Position numbers and translations under genes: made by a program
Notes under the pieces: generated by a model
What the model saw: only the letters and a program-made list of their open reading frames with translations
What the model was told of the DNA's origin: nothing
Database searches by the model: none
Shown: one piece after another, positions 1 through 8,629 of the stretch
Layout of the letters: every line of letters starts with the position of its first letter
Numbering within the stretch: the stretch's first letter is position 1
Source: Corynebacterium wankanglinii
Lineage (GTDB): Bacteria; Actinomycetota; Actinomycetes; Mycobacteriales; Mycobacteriaceae
DNA length: 64,000 nt
NCBI GenBank assembly: GCA_014490595.1
Contig: CP061031.1
Coordinates: 186,001 to 250,000, forward strand
Direction: 5' to 3'

Positions 1-563
1 CACGACCACCACCAGCGCGTCGGAGCCGTCGGCGGCGGGGAGGTGGGAGCCGCCCTCCTCGGAGAGGCAGTTGGCCCAGGAGAAGTCCGCGTGGTCGGCG
101 AGCCACGCCGCGCCCAAGCCCCCGCGCGCCTCCTCGTCGGCGCAGCCCACGAAGGTCAGGGTGCCGCGCGGGCGCTCGCCGCGTGCCACGTCGCGGACGC
201 AGGCTGCCATCGCCGCGGTGATGTAGAGCATGTCGGTGGCGCCCCTGCCAAAAACGCGGCCGTCCACGATCTCGCCCCCGAACGGGTCGTGCGTCCATTT
301 GTCTTCGTCCACCGGCACGACGTCGGTGTGGCCCAGCAGCGTCAGGGTTCGGCGGAGGGGTCGGTGCCCTCGACGGTGAAGGCGATGGACACCCGCCCCG
401 GGTGCGGTTCGTAGCGCTCGACCCGCACGTCCGTACCTGCGAAGAAGGCCTCCAATGTGTCGGCGTTTTTGGTCTCTTGTCCAGAATCTGCCGTGAGGTA
501 GTTGACGCATCCATTTTGGATGAGGTTCTGCAACAGGGCGATTGTGGTATCGGTTAGGCTCAT
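1..563 (-). CDS. M20 family metallopeptidase, N-terminal part (3' end outside window, one frameshift)
   Basis: Zinc-dependent M20 peptidase of the dipeptidase/deacylase type. The protein starts MSLTDTTIALLQ at 563, and the metal-site motif GHTDVVP follows about 75 residues in; later come a GRGATDM stretch and a DEEARGG segment, both typical of M20 enzymes. The reading frame breaks at the GGG at 345-347: adding one G joins the N-terminal frame to the HTDVVP frame without loss, so a missing base is likely. The gene runs off the left edge of the window. A TAGGCT -10-like hexamer ends 8 nt before the ATG and no Shine-Dalgarno is visible, so it is probably leaderless. Exact substrate (acyl-amino acid, dipeptide) cannot be told. 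Confidence 0.8.
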
Positions 564-603
564 ACCGCAGAAGCCTAACGCCCGAGCATCTGGAGAATCC
601 TGG

Positions 604-1191
604 ATGAACCAAGTAGTTCCTGGCCGCCGGTCTGAAAGCACCGACCCGCGAGCCCTGCGCACCCGCAAAGCTCTTGTTGGTGCCACTGTTGCGTTGTTGA
701 AGACGCACCCTGTCGCGGAGCTCAACGTCTCCCAAATCGTGAAAGAAGCTGGGGTGAGCCGCCAGGTGTTCTACCAGCACTTCACGGACCGCGACGGCCT
801 GGTGCTGGCCACCGCCCAGGACATGATCAAAGAGGCGTACGAGGGCTTTGTCGCACGCTTCAGCAGTGACCGCGACTTCGAGGCCGCGGTCACCGCCCTG
901 ATGACGACGTTGACGGACCAGTACGAGGCTGCGGTGCACATTATCGACTCGCCGGTGCACAGCATGCTCGACCAAGAGGTCGTCGCCATCATGCTGCCCA
1001 CTATGCGCGAGGAACTGCGGTCCCGCGCCGACGAGTGGGGCGGCGCCGACGAGCAGCTGCTGGACGACATGGCGAGCTTCTACATCGCCGGTTGCCAGCA
1101 CCTCCTCGAGGAGGGCGTGCGCGAGGGGGCGTCGCCGGAGGAGATCGGGCGGCGCGTCGAACTCGTGCGGCGCGTGCTGATCCGTGAGTAG
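604..1191 (+). CDS. TetR family transcriptional regulator
   Basis: 195-residue DNA-binding regulator. The N-terminal helix-turn-helix is clear (VSQIVKEAGVSRQVFYQHF, about residues 39-57), followed by an all-helical ligand-binding domain with no recognisable signature. The ATG at 604 is preceded by GGAG about 8 nt upstream and begins the conserved part; longer in-frame starts upstream overlap the divergent M20 gene. It is divergent from the peptidase and ends 11 nt before the AMP nucleosidase start, so either could be its target. The effector is unknown. Confidence 0.9.
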   Translation: MNQVVPGRRSESTDPRALRTRKALVGATVALLKTHPVAELNVSQIVKEAGVSRQVFYQHFTDRDGLVLATAQDMIKEAYEGFVARFSSDRDFEAAVTALMTTLTDQYEAAVHIIDSPVHSMLDQEVVAIMLPTMREELRSRADEWGGADEQLLDDMASFYIAGCQHLLEEGVREGASPEEIGRRVELVRRVLIRE

Positions 1192-1202
1192 TCTGTGGGG
1201 GT

Positions 1203-2561
1203 ATGAGTCGGGTACCGGAGGCCGTCGAGAAGCTTAAAGCCCTGTATGAAGAGTCGTGCGAGATCGCACGCTCGGGGGATTTCAGCCGCTACGGGGAGGT
1301 GCGCTACCCCAAACTCACGGTGGAGGTGCGTCAGTGGCGCCCGATCGACCGTTCCGAGCCGTTCGGCTACGTCGACGAGGCCGGCACCTACTCCGCCGTC
1401 ATCTCGCAGCCCGATCTGATGGAGGGCTACCTCACCGCCCAGCTTGAGGCGTTGACCTCGAACTACCCGTGCGAGGTGGAGGTGGGGTACTCGGACGAGC
1501 TCATCCCGCCCGCCTACATCAAGGGCATGCCGCCTATCGACGAAACCGTGGACCTGCCGCGCCCCGCCCTGGACGAGGTGCACGACGCGATTGTGGACGG
1601 CCACTGGGACGCCTTCAACGGGGCGGAAAAACCGTTGTTCCACGTCGGGCCGCAACGCTTCGATCTCGCGCTGGCCAGGCTCGAGCACTACACCGGCATC
1701 GAGGCCGACTCGCTGCAGCGGTTCATCCTGTTCACGAACTACGCCATGCACGTGACCGAGTTTGTGAAGTTCGGGCTGCGGGAGTTGTCCGACCCATCCT
1801 CGCGCTACACACGCCTGGTGCTGCCCAGCGGGGAAACGGTTTCGGACACGGTGGCGTTGGAGGACTTGGAGCTGGGCTCGAAGTTCCAGATGCCGCGCTA
1901 CGACCTGGTCACCGAGGGCGGCGACGGCATCACCATGATCAACATCGGCGTGGGGCCGTCCAACGCAAAGACCATCACCGACTCGTTGGCGGTGCTGCGC
2001 CCGGAGGCGTGGATCATGATCGGCCACTGCGCTGGCCTGGACGCGCGCATGCGCATCGGGGACCTCATCCTGGGCAACGCATACGAGCGGCACGACCACG
2101 TGTTGGACGACTACCTGCGCCGCGAGCTGCCCATCCCCGCCGTGCCGGAGATCCAGCGCACGTTGGAAAAGGCGGTGAGCAAGGTCTACGGGGCGGACGC
2201 GTCGCTTATGCGCACCGGCACTGTGCTTTCCACCGGGGACCGGAACTGGGAGTGGAAGGCTCCCCGAGACCTGTGGGAGTGGCTGCGCGGATCCACCGCC
2301 GCGGCCGTGGACATGGAGTCGTGCACCATCGCCGCGAACGGGTACCGCTACCGCGTGCCCTACGGCACCCTGCTCGCCGTGTCCGACTTGCCGCTGCACG
2401 CGGTGCCGAAGCTGCCGGCTGGTGCGCAGGCGTTCTACTCCAACTCGAAGGAGGCGCACGTGATGTGCGCGGTGCGGGCGATGGAGAAGCTGGCCCGGCA
2501 CCCGGAGCGGCTGCGGACCAGGAAGCTGCGCCGCGCGATCGGCGAGGTGCCGTTTAGGTAA
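1203..2561 (+). CDS. amn: AMP nucleosidase
   Basis: Cytoplasmic enzyme hydrolysing AMP to adenine and ribose 5-phosphate in purine salvage. The 452-residue product has the AMP nucleosidase layout: an N-terminal family-specific domain and a C-terminal phosphorylase-type catalytic domain with INIGVGPSNAKT, WIMIGHCAGLD and AAVDMESCTIAANGY, the last being the conserved substrate-binding Met-Glu region of nucleoside phosphorylases. Length is close to the family norm. The start overlaps a promoter-like TAGTCT (1189-1194) that also contains the stop codon of the TetR gene and lies 8 nt before the ATG, suggesting an independent leaderless transcript. Confidence 0.93.
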   Translation: MSRVPEAVEKLKALYEESCEIARSGDFSRYGEVRYPKLTVEVRQWRPIDRSEPFGYVDEAGTYSAVISQPDLMEGYLTAQLEALTSNYPCEVEVGYSDELIPPAYIKGMPPIDETVDLPRPALDEVHDAIVDGHWDAFNGAEKPLFHVGPQRFDLALARLEHYTGIEADSLQRFILFTNYAMHVTEFVKFGLRELSDPSSRYTRLVLPSGETVSDTVALEDLELGSKFQMPRYDLVTEGGDGITMINIGVGPSNAKTITDSLAVLRPEAWIMIGHCAGLDARMRIGDLILGNAYERHDHVLDDYLRRELPIPAVPEIQRTLEKAVSKVYGADASLMRTGTVLSTGDRNWEWKAPRDLWEWLRGSTAAAVDMESCTIAANGYRYRVPYGTLLAVSDLPLHAVPKLPAGAQAFYSNSKEAHVMCAVRAMEKLARHPERLRTRKLRRAIGEVPFR

Positions 2562-2564
2562 GGC

Positions 2565-3794
2565 CTACCAGCGCGACTCGTCTAGGATCTTCTCCCGCTT
2601 GGCCACGACCGTGGCCACGACGGACTGGCCGGTGACGTTCACCGCGGTGCGGCCCATGTCGATGATCGGGTCCACCGCCAGCAGCAGGCCCACGCCGGAA
2701 AGCGGCAGGCCCAGGGTGGACAGGGTGAGGGTGAGCATGACGGTCGCTCCGGTGGTGCCGGCGGTGGCGGCGGAGCCCAGGACGGAGACGACGACGATGA
2801 GTACGTAGTCCGACAGCGACAGGTCCACGCCGTAGAACTGGGCCACAAACAGGGCGGCGACGGCGGGGTAGATGGAGGCGCAGCCGTCCATCTTGGTGGT
2901 CGCTCCCAGCGGGATGGCGAAGGAGGCGTACGATGACGGCACGCCCATCGCCTCCTCGGTGGTGCGTTGGGTGACCGGCATGACGCCCATGGAGGAGCGG
3001 GTGGCGAAGCCCAGCGTGGTCACCGGCCAGACGCGGCGGAAGAACTCCAGTACCGGGATGCGGTGGGCGGCCAGGATGATCGGGTAGAGCACGAACAGCA
3101 CCAGCGCCAGGCCGATGTAGATGGCCAGCACGAACTTGCCCAAGGAGCCGAGCGCGTCCCAGCCGTAGGAGGCCACAGCGTTGCCGATCAGCGCCGCGGT
3201 GCCGATGGGGGCGAGGCGGATGATCCACCACAGCACTTCCTGGACCACCTTGAGCAGGGACTCGTTGAAGGCGATGAAAGGCTCGGCGGGCTTGCCCACG
3301 CGCACTGCGGCGATGGCGAAGAGCAGCGAGACCACCAGGATCTGCAGCACGTTGAACTTCACGGACTCACCGGAGACGCCCAAGCCGAAGATGTTGGCAG
3401 GGACGACGGAGTCTAGAAAGCCCATCCAGGAGCCTGTGGAGGACGGCTCGGCCGCCGCCGCGGCGTCCACGGAGGTGTTCGCGCCGGGCTTGACCAGCAG
3501 GCCGACCCCGATGCCGATGAGCACGGAGAAGAAGGCGGTGATGGCAAACCACACCAGGGTTTGCACGGCCAGGCGCGCGGCGTTGGTGACCTGCCGCAGG
3601 TTGGCTACGGAGGTGATCACGGCGGTGAACACCAGCGGCGGGATCAGCAACTTCAGCAGCTTGACGTAGGTGGACCCGACCCAGTCCAGGGTGGCGGCCA
3701 GCGGTTCCACGTCCACGGCGATGAAGCCGAGGACGAGGCCGATGATCAGGCCGTAGATCACTTGCGCGCCGAAGCTTGTCGCCCACTTAGGCAT
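2565..3794 (-). CDS. Dicarboxylate/amino acid:cation symporter (DAACS family)
   Basis: 409-residue membrane transporter of the glutamate/dicarboxylate:sodium or proton symporter family. Multiple hydrophobic segments are present, together with the diagnostic re-entrant and TM7-8 motifs: ATRSSMGVMP (SSS-like serine segment), PLGATTKMDG (corresponding to PLGAT.NMDG) and VDPIIDMGRTAVNV (DRxRT/NV region). The lysine in TTKMDG replaces the more common asparagine. The start codon is ATG at 3794 (MPKWATSFGAQV). It is convergent with amn, 3 nt apart. Substrate could be glutamate, aspartate, serine/threonine or C4-dicarboxylates. Confidence 0.9.
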   Translation of the reverse strand: MPKWATSFGAQVIYGLIIGLVLGFIAVDVEPLAATLDWVGSTYVKLLKLLIPPLVFTAVITSVANLRQVTNAARLAVQTLVWFAITAFFSVLIGIGVGLLVKPGANTSVDAAAAAEPSSTGSWMGFLDSVVPANIFGLGVSGESVKFNVLQILVVSLLFAIAAVRVGKPAEPFIAFNESLLKVVQEVLWWIIRLAPIGTAALIGNAVASYGWDALGSLGKFVLAIYIGLALVLFVLYPIILAAHRIPVLEFFRRVWPVTTLGFATRSSMGVMPVTQRTTEEAMGVPSSYASFAIPLGATTKMDGCASIYPAVAALFVAQFYGVDLSLSDYVLIVVVSVLGSAATAGTTGATVMLTLTLSTLGLPLSGVGLLLAVDPIIDMGRTAVNVTGQSVVATVVAKREKILDESRW

Positions 3795-3929
3795 AGGGGC
3801 TCCTTCTAGACAGAACTGTCCATTCATTTGATAAAGACGTGGACAACCTACTCTTATCCCACCGGTTCGCAAATCGGCACCATAGACAACACGGTCTGGT
3901 GAGGCGCTGCGGTCTACACTGCCCAGACG

Positions 3930-4862
3930 ATGGAACCGAACTTCGACGACCCAGCTATCGCCATGGCGCACCGCTCTGCCGTGCGCTCCATCGAGCGGGT
4001 CGTCGCCGAGACCGCCCCGCCGACCCCGGACGCGGCAGGCAGGATCCTCGAGCAACTCCAAGACCCGAAGACGCTGGTCATCACCGGCGCGGGCATCTCC
4101 ACCGACTCGGGCATCCCGGACTACCGCTCCAAGCACGGCCGCCTGACCAAGGGCCGCCCGATGACGTTCCAGGAGTTCGCGCACTCGCCGGCGCAGGTGC
4201 ACCGCTACTGGGCGCGCGCGTTCGTGGGCACGCGGTACATGCGCCAGGCCCGCCCCAACCGCGCCCACTTCGCACTGGTGGAGCTGGAGAGGGCGGGGCT
4301 GATCCGCGGCATTGTCACCCAAAACGTCGACGGGCTGCACACTCAGGCCGGCTCCGAAAACGTCATCGCGCTGCACGGCGACATGGAGCACGTGGTGTGC
4401 CTGGACTGCAAGACGCTGCATGAGCGCTCGCTTATCGACGCCCTCCTCACGGCCGCCAACCCCACCTACTTTGAGTCCGTGGAGGTGGAAGGCTCCATGC
4501 TCAACCCGGACGGCGACGTGGAGCTCAGGCAGGCCGATGTGGAGCGTTTCCGCATGATCGCCTGCCCGACGTGCCACAGCCACAGGCTCAAGCCGCATGT
4601 GGTGTACTTCGGTGAGGGGGTGCCGAAGGGGCGTCGAGAGGTAGCTGCCCAGTGGCTGGCGGAGTCGACCGGCGTGATCGCCATCGGCACCTCGCTGGCG
4701 GTGATGAGCGGCTACAAGTTCATCCTGGACGCCAAAAAGCAGGGCAAACCCACCGCCGTGATCAACGGCGGCCCGGGGCGCGCGGACGCCAAGGTGGACA
4801 CGCTGTGGAGGGCGAGCATCGCCGACGCCCTCGACGAGGTCTTGGACGGGTTGGGCCTGTGA
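3930..4862 (+). CDS. cobB: NAD-dependent protein deacetylase, sirtuin family
   Basis: 310-residue sirtuin that removes acyl groups from lysines using NAD+. The NAD-binding motif GAGISTDSGIPDYRS lies near residue 52, TQNVDGLH with the catalytic HGD follows, and two CxxC pairs (CLDC and CPTC) form the zinc site. The spacing and the TQNVDGLH version fit class II-type bacterial sirtuins. TACACT at 3915-3920 lies 9 nt before the ATG without a ribosome-binding site, so a leaderless mRNA is likely. The stop codon overlaps the GTG of the next gene (GTGA), implying translational coupling. Confidence 0.93.
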   Translation: MEPNFDDPAIAMAHRSAVRSIERVVAETAPPTPDAAGRILEQLQDPKTLVITGAGISTDSGIPDYRSKHGRLTKGRPMTFQEFAHSPAQVHRYWARAFVGTRYMRQARPNRAHFALVELERAGLIRGIVTQNVDGLHTQAGSENVIALHGDMEHVVCLDCKTLHERSLIDALLTAANPTYFESVEVEGSMLNPDGDVELRQADVERFRMIACPTCHSHRLKPHVVYFGEGVPKGRREVAAQWLAESTGVIAIGTSLAVMSGYKFILDAKKQGKPTAVINGGPGRADAKVDTLWRASIADALDEVLDGLGL

Positions 4863-5944
4863 TCGGCCTGCTGGTCCTTCTCGCGTTCGCGGTGTGGCGG
4901 TACACCGCCAGCGACCTGCCCAACGCCTTCACCACCGAGTTCCCCAGCGACCTGAAGGTGTACCTGCTGGGCGGGGAGAAGGTGGCGCACCACCAGCCGC
5001 TCTACGAGGCCGACCTGCTGCCCGGCCTGCCGTTTACGTACCCGCCGTTCGCGGGCGTGGTGTTTTCCTGGCTCGCGGAAAGTACTGTCCTGGGCGTCGC
5101 GTGGAAGGCCGCCTCCGTGCTGGTGCTGCTGCTGGTGGTGCGGGCTGGCACCGACCGCCACGCGCTCCTGCTCACCGCGGTGTTCGTGCTGTGCCTGTCG
5201 CCCGTGCAGGGCACCCTCTATTTCGGGCAGATAAACCTGCTGCTCATGGGCCTGGTGTGCCTGGATTTCCTGCCGCGCGTGAAGCTGCCCGGCATCGGCG
5301 TGGGCCTGGCTGCGGGCATCAAGCTCACCCCGGCGTTCTTCGTCCTCCTGTTCATCCAGCAGCGCCGGTGGGGTGCGGTGTTCATCGCGGCGTTCACGTT
5401 CCTGTGCACCGTGGCAACCGGGTTTTCTGAGGTCACGGACGCGAAACACTTCTGGGCGCACGCCATCTTCACCACCTCCCGCATCGGCACCGACGACAAC
5501 CCGGGTGCGCAGTCCATCCGCCAGGTCCTCGCCCGCGCCGGCATGGACTCGCCCTGGCTGTGGCTCATCCTCGCCGCCGCCGTTACGGCGCTTGCGCTCA
5601 TTGCTTCTCGACGAGCTCCCGCCCCCCTCGCCGCCTCCTTCATCGGCACAGCGGCCTGCCTGGTCAGCCCGTTTTCCTGGTACCACCACTGGGTGTGGGT
5701 CGTGCCCATGCTGGTGTGGGTGTTCGAGCGCTGGGGGCCGATCGTCTTGGCCCTGTTCATGGTGCCGTACGCCGCCACCAACATCTCCGCCGGCCTCTTC
5801 GAGGTGCCGGATGCACTTTTCATTCTCGTTCCAGCCGGTTTTATGCTCTGGTACACGCTACGCTCAGGTCATGCGCACTCGTCTAATCGCCGCCACCACC
5901 GCGGCCGCCACAGCCCTGACCCTCGCCCCCTTCGCAGCCGCTGA
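4859..5944 (+). CDS. GT87/DUF2029-type polyprenol-phosphate glycosyltransferase
   Basis: 361-residue integral membrane protein with about nine hydrophobic segments and the DUF2029/GT87 pattern: an N-terminal FTYPPFAG after a luminal acidic region, FGQINLLLMGLV and GIKLTPAFF. Members of this family in mycolic-acid bacteria are mannosyltransferases (PimE-like) or arabinofuranosyltransferases using decaprenyl-phosphate sugars. The GTG start at 4859 overlaps the sirtuin stop by 4 nt. The C-terminus runs 74 nt into the next gene, so the last ~25 residues (basic, low complexity) may simply be read-through. Exact sugar and acceptor are unknown. Confidence 0.75.
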   Translation: MIGLLVLLAFAVWRYTASDLPNAFTTEFPSDLKVYLLGGEKVAHHQPLYEADLLPGLPFTYPPFAGVVFSWLAESTVLGVAWKAASVLVLLLVVRAGTDRHALLLTAVFVLCLSPVQGTLYFGQINLLLMGLVCLDFLPRVKLPGIGVGLAAGIKLTPAFFVLLFIQQRRWGAVFIAAFTFLCTVATGFSEVTDAKHFWAHAIFTTSRIGTDDNPGAQSIRQVLARAGMDSPWLWLILAAAVTALALIASRRAPAPLAASFIGTAACLVSPFSWYHHWVWVVPMLVWVFERWGPIVLALFMVPYAATNISAGLFEVPDALFILVPAGFMLWYTLRSGHAHSSNRRHHRGRHSPDPRPLRSR

Positions 5945-6758
5945 CCCGGCACCCGTCACCGGCGTGGAGCTGAACCAGCCCGCCGACCAGGTCATCGCCG
6001 TGGAGGCGAAGTTCAACCTCACGTCCGACCAAGAGACCGCCATGCGGGAGCTGCGCAAACTGCGCGGAGACATGTGGGACCGCAACGTGCCGTTCGATGG
6101 GGTGCCGTTGCGCACGGCCGCCGCCAAGCAGGGGCTGACCTCCCGCCAGGCCTACGTGGACGCCGCCCAGTACGACGCCGGCCTGTCCCGCATCGCCCTG
6201 CAGCGCGGCGCCGAGGCGGCGAAGTTTTTCCGCCACCAGCGCCCGTACAACTCGACGTGCACGAACAATTGCGGCGACATCACAACCGCCACGTACAAGG
6301 GCAAGGCCGCGCCGGGCGAGAACTTGCACTCCGTTGGCAGCATGGGCAAGGCGATGCAGGATTGGGGCTACGGCGAGGTCGGCGCGCTGGTCCGGGCCAA
6401 CGGGCAGTTCAACAGCGGTAACGGCCACCTGCACAACTTGATCGATCCGCGGATGCGGGCCTACGGTTTCGCCAGCGTGGTCACCGCAGAAGGCGAGGCC
6501 AGCGTGACCTCCACCTGCAGTGTCGGCGCCGGGTCCGACCGCATCGAGGGTGCTCAGAACACCGTGCTGCATCGCCCGGCCAACGGTGGGGAGAAACCGA
6601 GCACCACTCCGAAGAAGCTGGTGTTCGGCGGGGGCGGCTCCTCGTCCTCCCCGCGCGAAATCCTGGGCATCATCGCCACCGTGCTGACGGTGCTGTCGCT
6701 GCTGCAGACGCTGTACAGGTTCGCCGAACCGCAGATCAACCAGTTTCTGGGACGCTAG
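5871..6758 (+). CDS. Secreted CAP/SCP-domain protein with C-terminal membrane segment
   Basis: 295-residue exported protein. A signal peptide (RLIAATTAAATALTLAPFAAA) precedes a CAP-like domain: GENLHSVGSM, a Trp-rich WGYGEV and GHLHNLIDPRMRAYGFASV match the CAP family GEN..W..E and GH..N.ldp..  G.g patterns. A glycine/serine linker and a hydrophobic C-terminal stretch (IIATVLTVLSLLQTLYRF) suggest membrane tethering on the outside of the cell. TACGCT ends 6 nt before the ATG, so the gene looks leaderless although its start lies inside the preceding gene. Function of bacterial CAP proteins is mostly unknown. Confidence 0.75.
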   Translation: MRTRLIAATTAAATALTLAPFAAADPAPVTGVELNQPADQVIAVEAKFNLTSDQETAMRELRKLRGDMWDRNVPFDGVPLRTAAAKQGLTSRQAYVDAAQYDAGLSRIALQRGAEAAKFFRHQRPYNSTCTNNCGDITTATYKGKAAPGENLHSVGSMGKAMQDWGYGEVGALVRANGQFNSGNGHLHNLIDPRMRAYGFASVVTAEGEASVTSTCSVGAGSDRIEGAQNTVLHRPANGGEKPSTTPKKLVFGGGGSSSSPREILGIIATVLTVLSLLQTLYRFAEPQINQFLGR

Positions 6759-7506
6759 TTTTCAGCAGCCGGGCAACCTCGAGGGCGTCCATCGTGTCGT
6801 CGTAGCTGCCGTCGGCTGAGCGGGCGCCGACGGCCACCCCGAAACCGCCGAACCAGCCCAACTGGCGGGTGTGCCAGGAACCGTCCTTCTCGTAGTCGGA
6901 CCAGCCGCCCTTGAAGGGCACGCCCTCGAGCTGGCCCAGCCCGTAGGCCTGGTCCTCCGCGATGTGGTGCATGTCCGCGAACACGGGGTCGTCCTGGTCC
7001 TGCTGGCTGAGGTAGTAGGCGTAGCGGGCCTGGCCGGCAAAGGACCAGCGGGTGGTGCCGAAGGCGCCGTTGACCCGCACGTGCGAGCCGGATTTCGCAA
7101 TTTCGGCGCCAACCTTTTCCGCGGCTTCCTTATCGCTGCCCATGCAGTCCCACAGGGCGCGGGCGGCGTCGTTGTCGGACCACTCGATCGCGGCTTCTGT
7201 CAGCTCCGAGACGTATTCCTTGCCGTACCCGCAGTGCTCGGCGGCCGCGCGGGCGATCGGGATCTTCATGGTGGACCACGCGGGGAGCCAGTCGAGGGAT
7301 CCGGCTTCGGTCATGGCGGAGCCGTCGTAAAGCGCGACGCCCACTTCGGTGTTCGTGTCCTCTTCTATGCCGGCCACCGCCTCCGCCAGCTCCGCAAACG
7401 GGTCCGGGGCCGGCACCGTCGTCACGGCGGTGTGTAGCGGCTCCGATTCTTCCGCGGCGCAGCCGACGAGCAGCAGCGGCGCGAGGATCCACGCGACGCG
7501 CCTCAT
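6736..7506 (-). CDS. Serine-hydrolase (beta-lactamase/PBP-like) lipoprotein
   Basis: 256-residue lipoprotein: the lipobox LLVGC places the acylated cysteine at about residue 16. The body has the three landmarks of the class A beta-lactamase/penicillin-binding fold: STMK (SxxK nucleophile), SDNDAA (SDN loop) and KGGW (KTG-like box). Identity is low enough that it may be a cell-wall hydrolase or an inactive relative rather than a resistance enzyme. The ATG directly follows the stop of the ROK regulator, so the two are co-transcribed. The 3' end overlaps the convergent CAP gene by 23 nt. Confidence 0.75.
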   Translation of the reverse strand: MRRVAWILAPLLLVGCAAEESEPLHTAVTTVPAPDPFAELAEAVAGIEEDTNTEVGVALYDGSAMTEAGSLDWLPAWSTMKIPIARAAAEHCGYGKEYVSELTEAAIEWSDNDAARALWDCMGSDKEAAEKVGAEIAKSGSHVRVNGAFGTTRWSFAGQARYAYYLSQQDQDDPVFADMHHIAEDQAYGLGQLEGVPFKGGWSDYEKDGSWHTRQLGWFGGFGVAVGARSADGSYDDTMDALEVARLLKTSVPETG

Positions 7507-8562
7507 CTACTTGCCCGTCACCTGCAGCGGCTCGCGCAGCACGCGGTCCAGGGCCACCGCGCGGGCGATGTCGCGCACGACCTCGCGGTGGGAGGGGATG
7601 ACGCGCAGGTCCGGGTAGTAGTGCGCCTCCGCGCGGACGGTGCGGGCGAAGGGGGCGCTGGACAACGGGTCGTCGATAAACGCGCTGCCCGCAACAACCA
7701 CGGTGGCCGGCGAGTGGAGCGAGCACAGGCTCGCCACCAGGGAGCCCAGGCCACGCGCGCGCCTGTCCAGCGCGTAGCGGGTGTCTTCGCGGCTGTCCGT
7801 CACCGCGTCGCGCAGGGAGCGGATGCCCTCGGCGCCGATAGCGTCGATCAAGCCCTGGGTGGTCAGCTCCCCCTGCTCCACCTCGATGGGCTCCACGCCG
7901 TCCGGGTGGGAGATGGCGCACGCGATGGAATCGTCCGCGAACAGCGCCATCACGGACGGGGTGTCCAGCGACGGCGTGGACTGCATCTCCGAGCCCACGA
8001 TCGCGCTACTGATGGAGGACACCTCCACCGGCACCGAGAACTGCTCGCGCAGCTGTTCGCCGATGTCCACCCCGTCCCAGCCGAGGTTGGGGGCGAATAC
8101 CTTGCCGCCGTCGCGCACCGTGCCGGAGGTGGTCACGCCCACCGTGCGCAGGGGCCGGTCCACCTTGGTGGTCATTTGGTTCAGCCCCGCCATCATGGAC
8201 TGGATGAAGTCGTCCTCGCTGACCTCGGAGACCGTGATGTCCATGTCGCGGCACAGCAGCGTGCGGCCCTTGAGGTCGAACAGCGCGATGTAAGTGGAAT
8301 CCGTGCCCACGGACACGCCGGCGTGCACGCCCGGCATCTCGGCTAGCTCCAGCGGGATGGTTGGGCGGCCGCGCCCTTTGGACTGGGTGAGGTCGTTGCG
8401 CTCCGTGACGTAGCCGGCGTCGACGAGCGCGGCGATCGCACGGGTGACGGTCGGCTGTGAAAGTCCGGTAGCTTTCACAAGATCGCTTCTCGACGTCGTC
8501 TCGTACAACCGAATCAAGTGCAGGCACTTCGCTGCCGGTGTGCGGGGACGTGAGAAATTCAT
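7507..8562 (-). CDS. ROK family transcriptional regulator
   Basis: 351-residue regulator with an N-terminal winged helix (LVKATGLSQPTVTRAIAALVDAGYV, about residues 27-51) followed by an RNase-H-like ROK domain (KGRGRPTIPLEL, GVSVGTDSTYIALFDLKGRTL, GVTTSGTV). The usual ROK zinc cysteines and the sugar-kinase GTG.GGG loops are not seen, so it is a regulator without obvious kinase function. The ATG at 8562 was chosen because upstream in-frame starts overlap the divergent DUF885 promoter. The intergenic start region is AT-rich (8563-8576). It likely controls its lipoprotein partner and possibly the divergent gene. Confidence 0.88.
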   Translation of the reverse strand: MNFSRPRTPAAKCLHLIRLYETTSRSDLVKATGLSQPTVTRAIAALVDAGYVTERNDLTQSKGRGRPTIPLELAEMPGVHAGVSVGTDSTYIALFDLKGRTLLCRDMDITVSEVSEDDFIQSMMAGLNQMTTKVDRPLRTVGVTTSGTVRDGGKVFAPNLGWDGVDIGEQLREQFSVPVEVSSISSAIVGSEMQSTPSLDTPSVMALFADDSIACAISHPDGVEPIEVEQGELTTQGLIDAIGAEGIRSLRDAVTDSREDTRYALDRRARGLGSLVASLCSLHSPATVVVAGSAFIDDPLSSAPFARTVRAEAHYYPDLRVIPSHREVVRDIARAVALDRVLREPLQVTGK

Positions 8563-8593
8563 GATGAATATATTTACCTGTCTGCTGACGGAA

Positions 8594-8621
8594 TTGTCCA
8601 TTTGGCCAGCTCCGATACAAT
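8594..8621 (+). promoter_or_regulatory. Promoter of the DUF885 gene (leaderless)
   Basis: A TTGTCC -35 (8594-8599) and a TACAAT -10 (8616-8621) are separated by 16 nt. The -10 ends 8 nt before the ATG at 8630 and there is no Shine-Dalgarno, so transcription should start at or next to the start codon. Confidence 0.6.
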
Positions 8622-8629
8622 CGCTCGGC

